A DNA stretch of 64,000 nucleotides from assembly GCA_000827495.1 (NCBI GenBank), contig KN817661.1, positions 1 through 64,000 on the forward strand, in the 5' to 3' direction. Below the pieces are notes generated by a model. That model was not told the origin of the DNA and searched no databases. It saw only the letters and a list, made by a program, of their open reading frames with translations. Source of the DNA: Hypholoma sublateritium FD-334 SS-4 (taxonomy: Eukaryota > Basidiomycota > Agaricomycetes > Agaricales > Strophariaceae). Positions 1 to 11,100 of the stretch are shown piece by piece. The translations under genes were made by a program, and so were the position numbers. Numbering within the stretch: the first letter of the stretch is position 1; every line of letters begins with the position of its first letter.

Positions 1-1430
1 GAGAACCATTTGAGATTTGAATAATTCCCTATCAAATCGAACTTGGGGCAAAGATTTGTGAATCGAGACAGATTCTCAGACAAAACAGACTCATACCAGG
101 GAGTACCGCACACTTTAGATTTCTTATACTGGTTGTAGAGCGTCGCTCNATCCTAGTAAAGATCTCTCTCCGCTGGGGNTTTGTTTTGTTTTGAGAGATT
201 CGAGTCTAGACCCACAGTCAGCCTCTCAGCGTGGCCCCCGGGTAGCTCGCATGGCTCGCGGCTGAATTCCGCACGCATCTCGGCGCCCGCTGCACCACCC
301 CACTCACCACCCCACTCAACGACGGCATAGCACCACTGCTGTGTCTGCGCTCGCGAGACTGCCGCCGAAGTATACCAACCGCCGCTGAAGTATACCTTGA
401 CACTGACGCTCTCCGCCACAGCCCAGTCCCCGCTCACACCCACCCTCCGTCACTACGTCCCCCCTGCCCGTCGCGGGTGCCGCATCGCCGTCGCAATGGT
501 CGCCGCCCCGCTCCGCATGCCAGCGATGTCACCACCACAGCCAATTCAACACAGGGCAGCCCGTGCTTCCGGTGCTCAAGTACCAGGGGCGCTTTTCCGC
601 CGCCAAGCGCCAGCCCGATGACACAGCGCCAGCCCGCCGCTGATATCCTTCGCAACCTCGTCCCAGCCTGCAGGCGCATGGAAACCGCCAGTGGTGTCTC
701 CACTGGCGGCGTTGCTCCCGAGCAGCTCGCACGTCCAGCGGCAGGGTACGAGGAGCTACATACATGCCAGCGCAGCACGCTCGACGCCTTCCTCGGGCTC
801 ACTGTATATCGTGACCCGCGATGCGTGCTGGCGCGGACAAGGACTCACTGTTGCTTGTAACCCCGCCGCTCGTTCCGCGGCTCTCCATGCTGTGCGAGGG
901 CCGCTGCCTAGGCTGTGCGCGCATGCTCTTGCGCCCCACGTCTACTGTAAGCAACAAAAGCGCGATGCCGGCACGACATCTGTGTCCCGAATTCACCTCA
1001 GGTCTCTACCTCATTGCCCATGGGTTCGGCTGCCACATCTACAAGTGCCAGACAGCCCACCCGCAGGTAATTACTTCCCTCATTTCAGTGCTCGTTGCAC
1101 CGCTGACACATCCACACGCCCTATAGGCTACATTGGCCTTCAATGTTCAACGAGAATGCTGTGCCGCTGCCGTGTCTCCGCCTTCGAGACTGCTGTAGTG
1201 TCCCGATGTAATTCTGTGGTACGTATGTGCCATCCATCTGTGTATACTGCCTGCTGATCTGCCTATTCGCAGTACATTTTGTGGGGTACGTCTACTGTTG
1301 CCATACCCTGTTATACCGCCACATTCCTTCGTCTCGTTCCCATCACAGCTACATCATCATACCCTGTAGCAGTTTACACTTAGTAGATACCTGTATTTAT
1401 TTACAAATAATATGATTTATTTTATCCGTC
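1..1430. other. GC-rich stretch without a recognisable gene
   Basis: Several overlapping open frames of 60-190 codons occur on both strands, as expected by chance in GC-rich DNA. None shows a recognisable domain, and none can be joined through convincing splice sites. Two ambiguous bases (149 and 179) lie at the start. I see no gene here; it may be degraded repeat sequence. Confidence 0.5.
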
Positions 1431-1843
1431 TACCAGTACTGTGACCTGTCAGACTCTAAGAGACATATGTGTGACTCTATGAGCAATATAGAGCAATCAT
1501 GAGGACTCTCAAAGGTATTGAAGGCATATTTGAGTTCAAGCTAGGTATATCTAAGACCAATTTAGGTCAAACCTAGGTAGAACTTGAGTCAATCTCAAAG
1601 CAACCCAGAGACATTTAGGAAGTCTCACTTAGGTAGACCTTGCTCTTGGTATCTTTCCAACTTTTTATCTCCTGGTATCTCCTGGTATCTCTAAGTATAT
1701 TTTAGAGACACCCAGAGAAAAAGTAGGTTTTCCTGATGCACCCATGGGCACCCACTGACCCGGGAAGAGCTGACCCGTGGGTTGGCAGGTACGGGTGCGG
1801 GTCATTCAGAAAATACCCATGGGTGACCCGTGCTATTCCCTAA
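1430..1843. repeat. Transposon-like terminal region with short repeated motifs
   Basis: From about 1430 to 1735 the DNA carries repeated short words such as CTGGTATCTC, AGGTATCT and AGAGAC, which resemble subterminal repeats of DNA transposons. The stretch ends with a 14-base word at 1727-1740 that also forms the right end of the inverted-repeat element at 20589-22627. Immediately after it, 1740-1843 is dense in ACCCATGGGT-type palindromic motifs. Read on the minus strand, that part starts TAGGGAATAGCACGGGTCA, which resembles termini of hAT-like elements. No matching opposite end was found inside the window. Assignment as transposon ends is inference. Confidence 0.4.
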
Positions 1844-2879
1844 AAATAAGTTTTACACGCGTCTTTTCAAGTTGCGCCCATATTGCTTTGTACATATGCA
1901 CATGTTTTGAGACCTTGAAAACAGTTTTGCGCAAAAAATTATAGCTATTTTCACGACAAAGAATTGATGTTTTGGTGTTATTTGCCACAACCATCTGAGT
2001 GGCACTGATGGCATCAGAGATCCGTCTTCGGCATTCTGGGCAAGCTCCGTTGTTGCCCCGGCCAGCGTGGGTCATCAATATTAACAACAGTGCACTCTGT
2101 TGTCCCAGTTCATCGTACCTGGGCAAGATATGAGAATTCTAAGTACTCTGACAAGCTGGGAAACCTCCACAGAAAGCACCTCAGAACTGGTAGGATAGAT
2201 GGCCAGCGGGAGGCGACGACCTTACTGGGTGATTTGATGCCAAAGTTGGCCAAATGCCAATCTCGCTAAAGGTTATGCCAAACAAGCTCAACGGGGTCAG
2301 AGTGCGCGTGCAGTATGTTCTAGACGTGTGCTTGGCGTGCACACAGCTTTTGTGTCAGAACTCTCCACTTGCGTGCAGAGAGAATTGACAAGCTAGAAAT
2401 GTGTGTGTAACATTTAAATGCTTCATCAACGTGTTCTGAAAGTTCTGAGAAGTTGGAAAGTGGTGCGATATCAAGACAAAAATGACCCTATGTGCGTGAA
2501 ATCTCCGGATTTTAGCAAGTTGCATAGATAATTTATTTCTGCACAGTATAACTGCCATAAAGCCCACAAACGGAGCTGCGCACGCCCAGGCTAGCCACTG
2601 CACATTGACTGGCCCAGCTTCACACTGTCCGTGGGCATGCATCGCCATCAAGAAACTGAAGAACAAAGCTTCAGGCTTCTTTGCTGCCGGCAACCACAAT
2701 AAGGACAACATCTGGATCACAGGCCACGCGGGGTTCATCTTATTATGTTTTTAGTATACAAAATATAATCTCTTATTTGCTGTTAAACCACTTTTTGTTT
2801 CTATTACAATACAAGTGTTCAATGATGAATGTCCAGCCAATATCCAGCCATCTGTAGATCTTTATGGCATTATACAGTT
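1844..2879. other. No recognised gene
   Basis: AT-richer intergenic DNA. Open frames of 97 codons (minus, 1833-2126) and 127 codons (minus, 2355-2738) show no recognisable family and no plausible splice partners. It probably lies between transposon units. Confidence 0.4.
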
Positions 2880-3115
2880 GTGCATGGGTATTTAAGAGCA
2901 CAGTATAGTACTACTTGGGGCCTCTAAAGCACTATATAGGACTATTCAAGGTCTCTATTGTGCTATATATAGCACTATATAGTTACATATGGATGCTATA
3001 TATACATGTGGGAACTCTATATTGAACTACAAATCAAAGAACCTTCACTATGGCACTATTTCTCTATGTGGTACTATGTAGTGCTACATAGCTGACCCTT
3101 GATTTGCTGATGTCC
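2880..3115. repeat. Cluster of CACTATATAG-like motifs beside the Plavaka transposase
   Basis: The motif CACTATATAG and close variants (GTACTATGTAG, CTATATATAG) recur many times in both orientations, for example at 2929-2940, 2961-2982 and 3047-3090. The cluster lies downstream of the transposase stop codon. Arrays of short motifs near the ends are typical of CACTA-superfamily elements, to which Plavaka belongs, and serve there as transposase-binding sites. The role here is inferred from position and pattern; the exact element end was not resolved. Confidence 0.45.
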
Positions 3116-3332
3116 ATGCATACGAGAGAGTCTGTGCGCATGCAAAGACTCATGGGCCATGTTGTGCCCACAGCTCTCAGGCCAAGGTGAGTTCCAATAC
3201 TGAATATATTACTATAATATTACTGTGTACCTTGTGATTGAACTGTATAAGACTCTTGTAAAAGTTATTTTGTGATCATTTTGAACAAGTATTGACTATA
3301 TAAATAACCTGCTACCTGAACATGGAAATGTA

Positions 3333-6300
3333 CTACTCCCAACCATTGACTCTCAGAAACATGTCTGAATCAATACTGTCTATGATATAATTTCTGAGCT
3401 CCCCTTTGCGCTGACTGACTGGGCACACCAAAGCACCTCGAATCACATATTGCATCAACATGAAGGATGAAGATCTATCCTCTTCAATCACCCTGCAGCC
3501 CTTCCATATGGTCTTTGGTCTCCATTTTCCTGCAGAAAAACCATGCATCAGTGCAATATCAACAATTTTTCCTGAAGGAAGCCAGCAGCGAATGAGGTCC
3601 TGGATTCGGGCAACTGTGACTCCTGGGGCATCATCATTGATGATTGCACAGTCATAGCGGGGTCTACCATGGAAGTTTGGGTTGCACCGCATTATGTCTT
3701 GTTCCTCTGTCCAGTCTACAACTGACTGATATGTGAGATAGACACATTTGAAACGGCGAGTCTGTTCACAAATTTATATCAGCCATCTGAATCTAACTGG
3801 TCACAAAAAAAGCTTACATAGATCACATCTTCATATCTTACTGTGTCTTGGGGTAGGTTGTTTGCAATAAATGCTCTCAATCTCTGGTCGAAAGAGCTAT
3901 AGTCGCGGTTAAGTGGTGTCAAATTTGCTTCCAAAACACGTGATGTTGTTCTTCTGCCTTCAGGAGATCCAAATTTCCAGGTATACTCTGTTGCTGGCCC
4001 ATCATCACCAGTAGGATTATCCAAATCAAGTTCAAGGTCCAAGTTCAAGTCTTGATTCTTGATGCGCAATGCTTCTTGGGCATTATCAATAGTCATCCGA
4101 ATAAACGCAACTGCCTCCTGCCTCTCATCAATTTTAACCATCTATATAAAGAAGGATTGAGAGAAAGACCTCAGCAGTAATCATAGCCAACAATCACTCA
4201 CTTGGTGCTCTGCATTTTTCCCATTTGTCTGTGCATATGCTTGTGCAGCCTCTTGTTGGAAACCTTCACCAGGTCTAGTGGAGAAGTTGTCGGTAGTACC
4301 CTTGTCCATGATATCATTAGCTACATGTGTGCATCCATGTTGCTTCAGAAAATCAAAGTTTTTTCCATACTTCTGTGTGAGAAGCTATAGCAAATATCAG
4401 TAACAAATGTGAACTGAGCAGATTTCCACTTGCCATGCAATACTTTTCATAGTCTTTGAGTACTGATTTAAGTTTCTTTATACGGCTCTCTGTCATACAA
4501 TGCAAGCCAACAAGGATTCGATAGCATTGGTATGCTCGAATGCAGTGAATGAGGGCTGAATCCTTAGGAAGCAAACCAACAATACAAGGGAGAATGCACT
4601 AGTAATGGAGCATTAAGGCCTTAAATTTTGACTATTGACAAAGTGAAAAAACAAAACTCACTTTTAAAATATCGTAAAAGCTTTGGCCATCTGTAAATTT
4701 GATTGTAGTAACATTGTAAAAATGTTTCAATCCATTCCATCTAGGGAAAGCACCCATTCTGGTGTGATGAATAAGAAGTCATAAGTCACAACCAATAACA
4801 TTGAGATAGGAAAAAAGGCCTACGATTTGGTGAGTGTTCCCTTCATACCCAAATCTTCCAATACCTGGAGCAGAAGTTCCCATATGTGTTTTCCCCATTT
4901 TCCCAAGTCATCGGAATGAAGGGTATCATAAGAAAGTGCCTTGTAAGGATCAGAGAACCTGAAGTCCCATAAAAAATGCTGATGCCAGCCTCCATATTAG
5001 TAGGGGAATCAATGCAGTGAGGTGCTTTGACTAGTCATACCTCAATATCATGAAGACCATGGTCTTGTAAAATCTTGTCTTTCTTAGCCTTTGTTGGCGC
5101 CATTGAAACTTCCTGTATTACAGCTCGCATTGACTCCGAGGTTCTTATCGGAAAATTCTTTGAGACATGGTGAAGCTCATCCTTTGGAACAAGGCATTTG
5201 GGGCATGGATAATTTGCCAGGGCTGCACGACAGGCACAAAAGTAAGATGCTTCTTCACCATCCTGTGATTCAATGAGAATGCCAGGATACAGAATTCGAT
5301 ATACTTTGTCTGCGCAGCAATGAGCTTCACCATAGCGAGAGCGGCGCTTCAGTGTTCGAAAAACTCGTCCAAGGATCTTTTGATAAACCTCTCGCTTGAA
5401 CTGTGCAAACCCCAAAGTTTCCGCAGCTGAGCGGTCAGAAGGATCAGAAGGGTCTTCTATCTAAAAATTGACCCATAAGACTGTTAGAATATATATATCT
5501 TCTGGATTAATAAAGGAAAGCTCACCACAGGCATGTAGCCCAGCAACAATCCACCCCCATTTCCAGATGCATTTCTGACCTGCCGTGGCAGCCATACTGG
5601 GCGTAATACCATTGGAAACTTCTTCACACGCCTTGTGACCATTCCTTTATCCAACCAGAAATGTAAGGGAATATAGCAGTGTGGAAACCCATCCATCGAT
5701 TCAGGCAAACTTGACTATTAGAAATAATAGAAAAAAGTATTAGTATTGAGTCTATCGTCAAACTTGTAGAAAGAGAGATCCCACATCAGCTTTCCACCAA
5801 GAATCTCCAGTATTTGGTTCATCAATAACCCGCTCTTCTTTTTCTCTGGTGCAGTGAAATTTCTGAACAGAGTTCCACATGCAAAGTGGGGCCAGCGACT
5901 CGTCATGAATTAAAGCAAGTATCCATTCCCATGGGTCCCGGTATTCAAAGTCGAATTTGTGAACTATTCCTTGATATTCAACAGACACAGTGTCGCTCTT
6001 GAACTGGAGAGTAATCCAAGAGTAATCAGTGTCATTACTGTAGAGTTATCCAAGGAATTGACGAACTCACTTTGACAATGTATTCACATGCCATCGCAAG
6101 GGCAGCCTCCATATCTTTGCTATTCTTGATCGACAAGTGGCTTCCAATAGCCCATCTTGAATTGAAGCCTGACAACTGCTTGTCGACAGTCTTTTTTGAC
6201 AGAAGGCCATTGACCGCAGTTTCAGTGTACTCAAAGTCGGCAAGATTTAGAAAGGGAGCCCAGGGACGCTCAGCACTGTTATCAAGAACATTACTAGCCT

Positions 6301-6789
6301 GAGTAATCTTCCCTGGCATGGTCCTCAGAGACTCCAAACTGAGAGGAATAATGACTGTCGTAGAATCAAGGGAGTGAGGGTGGGGAATGATTTTGATATA
6401 TTCCTCTGGCAGTTGAGGACCATAGGGGGCTGAGATAAAATGTAAGCCATCTAAGCTCTCAAAGTACGATTCATGACCAATGTGCAGCACTGACTTTTTG
6501 CTAGTGCAGAAGATTGTGGGACAGCCTCAGAACTACTGTCTGAAAGCAATGGCACCAGATCATCCGTTTGCTGGTCGGCAGTTTCAAGAACATTCAGAGT
6601 AGATGATGTGGAAGCATTGGCATGGTTGTGAATGACATGGTTCTCGTTTTGAGCAGCAAACCAAATTTTACAAGCAGCGACGTGTTTATCAAACCCTCTG
6701 GCATCTCGATTTGTGCTGCAGTAACGGCACTTCCGGTAGGAATCCTCAGTTCTTTTCTTTATTGATTTATTGACAGGACGTCTTGCCAT
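3333..6789 (-). CDS. Plavaka-type transposase (CACTA superfamily), apparently intact
   Basis: Eleven exons join in phase to about 957 codons: 6789-6537, 6489-6071, 6003-5764, 5714-5526, 5460-5041, 4978-4824, 4758-4662, 4598-4434, 4384-4202, 4141-3818 and 3761-3333. The N-terminus has a zinc-finger-like C-x2-C pattern (RKCRYCSTN with a following H and C). The middle carries the conserved blocks of Plavaka transposases: KIIPHPHS, WNSVQKFHCT, a C-x-C/C-x2-C cysteine cluster (FCACRAAL, YPCPKC) and DPYKALSYDTLH. The length fits the family. A change of frame near 6495 first looks like a frameshift, but a 47-nt GT-AG intron (6490-6536) restores phase. The intron at 4385-4433 is GC-AG. The enzyme would cut and join element DNA in the nucleus. 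It is divergent from the DUF6698-like gene, with 245 bp between them. No disabling change was seen, so the copy may be young. Confidence 0.85.
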
Positions 6790-7034
6790 GGTGCGGTAGG
6801 TGCAGATGTTTACTTAGAACTTCGTGTACCAGCCTACATTCGGTGCACCCGCTAAGCATGTGACTTTACGCCTCCCAAAAGTTCTTCGGTACGAGTCCAA
6901 GTCATCAGCGGAGTCATAGTATACCCTCAAGCCTCAAAAGTCATCAGTGGAGTCATACACCCTCAAGCAAAAGGTATATAGGTTCCTGACGGTATGTTCA
7001 ACATTTACTAGCTCTATTCAAGCTCTAATTGTCT
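6790..7034. promoter_or_regulatory. Shared divergent promoter with a duplicated motif
   Basis: The 245 bp between the two divergent start codons contain a direct duplication. AAGTCATCAGCGGAGTCATA followed by ACCCTCAAGC occurs at 6899-6932 and again, slightly changed, at 6938-6968. A TATATA box at 6975-6980 lies about 55 bp upstream of the plus-strand start. A repeated motif between divergent genes is what a shared control site would look like; function is inferred. Confidence 0.45.
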
Positions 7035-8477
7035 ATGTCTGGCTCTTCAGAAACACATTCAGGAAATCGTACGCCTTCAGACGAAGAAGATGTTGCATCA
7101 TTGTCTGTTAGTCTCACCACCAGTCCCCGCAAGCTCATTAATGTGAGCCTTGAATTGAACTTCTCATATTGCTGACAAGTCTGAATCATGTAAACATTAT
7201 TAGGCTGTCCGACAGCTTCAAGCTGAGAAGCGTGCAGCAGAGGCAAACAGCCGATCTCTTTGTCGTAAACTCAAAGACGTTGAGAATGGCTTGTCAGATA
7301 GCACCCAACCCAAGCCAAAACGTTCCAAGACCACTCATGCACACAACAAACCAAGTGAGGAGGCATCTGACGACTTTGATCATACCGAGCACTTTATCAT
7401 CCAGGCTGGCCACAAGTTTTGTATAACTTGTGGCCCATGGCTCCATTCTGGAGTTCTACTTTTCCGACTGGATCTGGATGATGCTTATGAACCTGCTGAA
7501 CGTGCTGACAGTGGGGAAAACAAGTGCCAAGCGCAGCTTAGGGAGATCTGGGATCTCCTTCAGACTAAGTTCGAAATCCAAGACCTCAAGCAAACTTGGA
7601 TAGCAAAATCGGTGTGTCCTGTTTAATTTTGGCGAGACTCTGCAAGCAGATAACTAACATTGCGACTGCTCATACCCAGTTCATGCATGGCATTAATACC
7701 CAACGATCCAATACCGCCACCCGTATTCGGCGCCATTGTATATCCATCTTCGGTGTTGATGAATCCTCTGTTTTACAACCTGAAATACATAGGGAGAAGT
7801 TCAGAAATCGCATTGGATGGGTAGTCGACCCCAAAGGAAATGGTTCTTACTCAAGTGTTGATGTTGAAATTCTCCACAAAGGTTATTCGGGGGAGTATAA
7901 CCCCGCGTCTGCCTTCCTGAGCCCAATTCTTATGGGGGTGAGTAGTTTTCTGTGTTTTCATTTAGTTCTTATGATCTAAAGACTGTCTTAGCTTTACGTT
8001 GCTATCATCCGTGGACCAACTAGTGCAAAAGAATTCATGTTGGGTATATCATCAAACCCGAGGACAGAAACTATGGCTTCCATCCACAGTCTTCGTAACA
8101 TCACTCCTGGGGCTATTGCAACGATCGCGATTTTTGTAAGCTTTTTTGTCCTTTTAAATAATTTCAACTAAGGGTTTATCTTCATATGACAGGCGCGATG
8201 GGCACTTTCAGCAGACGTGCTTTTTCAATCAGTAGGCTCAAGTACAGGAATCAACTATCTTGCCGACTACGAAGAGTATGTCAATCTTCTCAGTACGGGT
8301 CTACGTAGGAGGAAGAAGGCAACTCTCAATGTTTTCAAGGAGTGGGATCGTCAAGTATTCCCCAACACTGGTACGAGCTTGGTTGGAGGGTCACAACCGC
8401 AGGAGAGTGCTGGATTGAAAAAGGCCATGGCTCTTTTGGACGCTGATGAGTCAGAAGAGGAGGAAGAGGAGGATTAA
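7035..8477 (+). CDS. DUF6698-like basidiomycete protein, transposon-associated
   Basis: Five exons join in phase to 400 residues: 7035-7142, 7204-7611, 7680-7937, 7992-8135 and 8193-8477. The protein starts with a Ser/Thr/acidic segment and a short coiled coil (AVRQLQAEKRAAEANS), then a basic KPKRSK stretch that could be a nuclear signal. The conserved core includes YNPASAFLSPILMG, IRGPTSAKEF and ARWALSADVLFQSVG followed by NYLADYEEYV. It ends in an acidic EEEEEED tail. The core matches what I recall of the DUF6698 family of Agaricomycetes; the family has no known activity. It is divergent from the Plavaka transposase and shares its promoter region, so it may be a second protein of the element. 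That link is inference. Confidence 0.75.
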
Positions 8478-8920
8478 CATATGGCGAGCAAAGTTACGAT
8501 TTACCATTCACATTTGTTTTAGAGTTGTTTTAGAGTCATGATTTGAGATGTCATGTTTGATATTTAAATACATTAATACAGAGTGACTACAAAATACTAT
8601 GTCGGTGTTTTGGACTCATCCACAAGCTGCAGGGTGAGCGCATACAGAAATGATGGTAGCTGTGCAGCTGTCGAAACTGAAGACGACGCTATAGCAGCAT
8701 CGTGATTGAGGAGCGGCCCCAAACAGAGCATGAGCGACCACGCCCTGCGTCGCGGCGCCGGGGCCACCTGCATGGATGCGTCGATGACAGCGCGTCGTGC
8801 AGAGCAATGGCGTGGAAACGGCTGCGAGCATCGATCAGCTCGTAGCCCACCACACTTGAGGAGGTACGTACCTGGCGACTACATCTCGTTGGGCTCATCC
8901 AGTATCTTCTGACGCGTCTA
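8478..8920. other. Intergenic, no gene recognised
   Basis: An AT-rich 3' flank of the preceding gene (two TGTTTTAGAG words near 8515-8535) gives way to GC-rich DNA from about 8610. Nothing else could be identified. Confidence 0.4.
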
Positions 8921-9158
8921 GCTCGATGCCTGCCTCGCCGAGGACCCTTTCTCCAAGGTCGCCTGCGAGACTGCTTCCAAGACCGGCATGATCATGGTCT
9001 TTGGTGAAATCACCACCAAGGCCAAGCTCGACTACCAGAAGGTCATCCGCGACACCATCAAGCAGATCGGCTACGACGACTCCTCCAAGGGCTTCGACTA
9101 CAAGACCTGCAACATCCTCGTCGCCATCGAGCAGCAATCGCCCGATATCGCGCAGACC
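8921..9158 (+). pseudogene. Fragment of S-adenosylmethionine synthetase
   Basis: A continuous frame of about 79 codons, from [17 protein letters not shown] to [15 protein letters not shown], is the N-terminal part of methionine adenosyltransferase, which makes S-adenosylmethionine from methionine and ATP. It begins right after a preserved 3' splice signal (TCTAG), so it is one exon copied at the DNA level and not a processed cDNA copy. Both sides break off: the first codons, the rest of the N-terminal domain and all of the central and C-terminal domains are missing. After 9158 the frame runs into unrelated sequence. It cannot encode a working enzyme. Similarity to the family is clear by eye. 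Confidence 0.85.
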
Positions 9159-11100
9159 ATATCAGCCAGCCCATCGCTGACCGTTCTGCCAGCACACACC
9201 GAACAGCGCGCAGACGCGCTCGACCTGCCTCGCGTCTGCCTGATCGCTGTGGGCGCCCTGCAGCAACGCATCCCAGGCTGATCACTCTCGCCCAGTATGT
9301 ACGCGCTGAGCACCCAGGCGACGTCGGCTACATGAGATGCGGCACGGTGGCGAGGCGCGCGCCTGCTCGACGACGGCAGACAGACGAGGGCGAGGAGCTG
9401 CGGCGGGTTAGTAACAGCGGCACGACAATGAAAATAGGTACGCACTGCCGTTCTACACCTTCTGTAACCCCGGCTGACCGATTCGAGTAGCGCGCTTCGG
9501 ACAGCGCCCATGGAATATACTCTGCGATCTCGGCCGCCGTTATCTCGCCTTCTCCGTGTTCCTCCGCAGTCCAGGTGCTGTGCGCGAGTGCAGCGACTAC
9601 AATCCACGCGCCAGGGTGTCGAGGTTGGCGCCGCAGGGTCCAGCGACGTAAGGAGAACCGTGATCTGCCGTGGTCGCAGCGGACATAGCACGGTGCACAG
9701 ACATTCCACATCCGCGCTACCACCCAGCTACGATGCCCTGTCCGACATCTTCGCGGTTCGGGCGGTGATTGACGAGGCGGGGGTGGTCGCAGAAGCTGGA
9801 CGCTGTTGTTGGTTCTGGGTGGGTGGAAACGGCGACGGACGAGCCAGCGGCCCGGCTTAGGCAGAGGCCATCCAACGGCCGACTTGCATGCTGGAGGAGG
9901 AAATAAGCGAGGAGTCCCGGGCAGAGTCCAGACACCGCCGCCATGATTTCGGAGGCCGGAGGGATGGCCGATGAGGATAGCCAACAGCGGGGGGTGAGAT
10001 GGCACCTACGCGAGCCGCGAGTAGAGCGCAGGCGCCGTGGAGGCGTCCTGGATGCCAGCGAGGCGGAACGGCGTGCATGCAAGCGCCGAAGGTCGTGTAG
10101 GCGCCGTCATGGAGATGGAACAGCACCCGGGGCAAGAAACAGAGCCCGCACGCGGATAGACGCGAGGGGTGGGCATAGAAGGGCGGTAGTTTGAGTCGTG
10201 GAGGGTCAACAGTTGGGAGAGGGGGGGGGTAATGTTGCAGGGCACTGGAGGGGCGAGAGGAGGCGACGAGGAGGATCGGGGGGAGGGGTTGTTGGTCGCC
10301 AGACAAGCAGAGCTGTAAGGCACGGCGTCCGACACAGGAACGTCGAACCGGGCGGCGGCAGCTTGCGATTCATTGGCGGCAGCGGCAGTGACGGCAACGT
10401 TCGCAGACTCGCCATGAGGATCGTGGGCGGCGGCGAAGGCTTGTGGTTCATGGTGGCGGAGATGATTCGTGGGCGCTGACGATGGCTCGCAGACTCGCAG
10501 TAGTGCGGTTCAACGTTCATGGGTGACGGTGACGACAAAATGTGAAGCGAGGCGGCAGCTTGCAGCACGCGATGGTTCCACATAAGAACAGGTGGAGGAT
10601 ACGGGTAGCTGCGTAGAATGCAGGTGAGCGCCTTTGAGGTGAAAGTGGGCTTGAATTGATGTACGTACGTACCTATTGCAGCTTAGAAGTCTTCATTGTT
10701 GGCCCTGGAGGTCGTAGCGGCATGAGCGGTGAAGTAGGTGGGGTGCAGAGGCACGCACGTCGCCGTTAAAGACGGGGAGGATCAGTCCGTACCACTGTGA
10801 ATCAGTTATTAATAATTGAAAAGATAAGACGGAGAAATTCAGCGTTACATTGGATAGTGTGTTACACATTTGCGACGAGTGTGTCGCAAATCCGTCACGA
10901 TGTAACGAAGAGCATAGGTCCCCGGAGGACTTCATGGTAGGAAGGGAAACATCCAAGTCCGAGTCAACAAGATCAAAATCAAGAGACGCGACCGCGTCCA
11001 GTCACATGACTGAAACAATACTTCGCGTTTGCTGGCAGCCGCTGCCTGCCAGTTTCTAAACCTCCAAACCAACTCCAAACTCCCTCCGGATAACTTCCTA
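9159..11100. other. GC-rich debris without a recognised gene
   Basis: Long overlapping open frames on both strands (for example 225 codons minus at 9328-10005) have low-complexity Arg/Pro/Ser composition and no recognisable domain. They look like GC-driven chance frames in decayed repeat DNA. From about 10620 the DNA becomes AT-richer and may contain the promoter of the downstream gene. Confidence 0.45.

Noticed and set aside
6490..6536. Apparent frameshift in the Plavaka transposase at a run of five T (6495-6499).
   Set aside because: A 47-nt intron with GT and AG ends restores the frame exactly and gives a protein of the usual length, so no damage needs to be assumed.
9098..10306. Several long minus-strand frames (203, 225 and 149 codons).
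   Set aside because: They overlap each other in different frames, have low-complexity composition, and no splice chain connects them.
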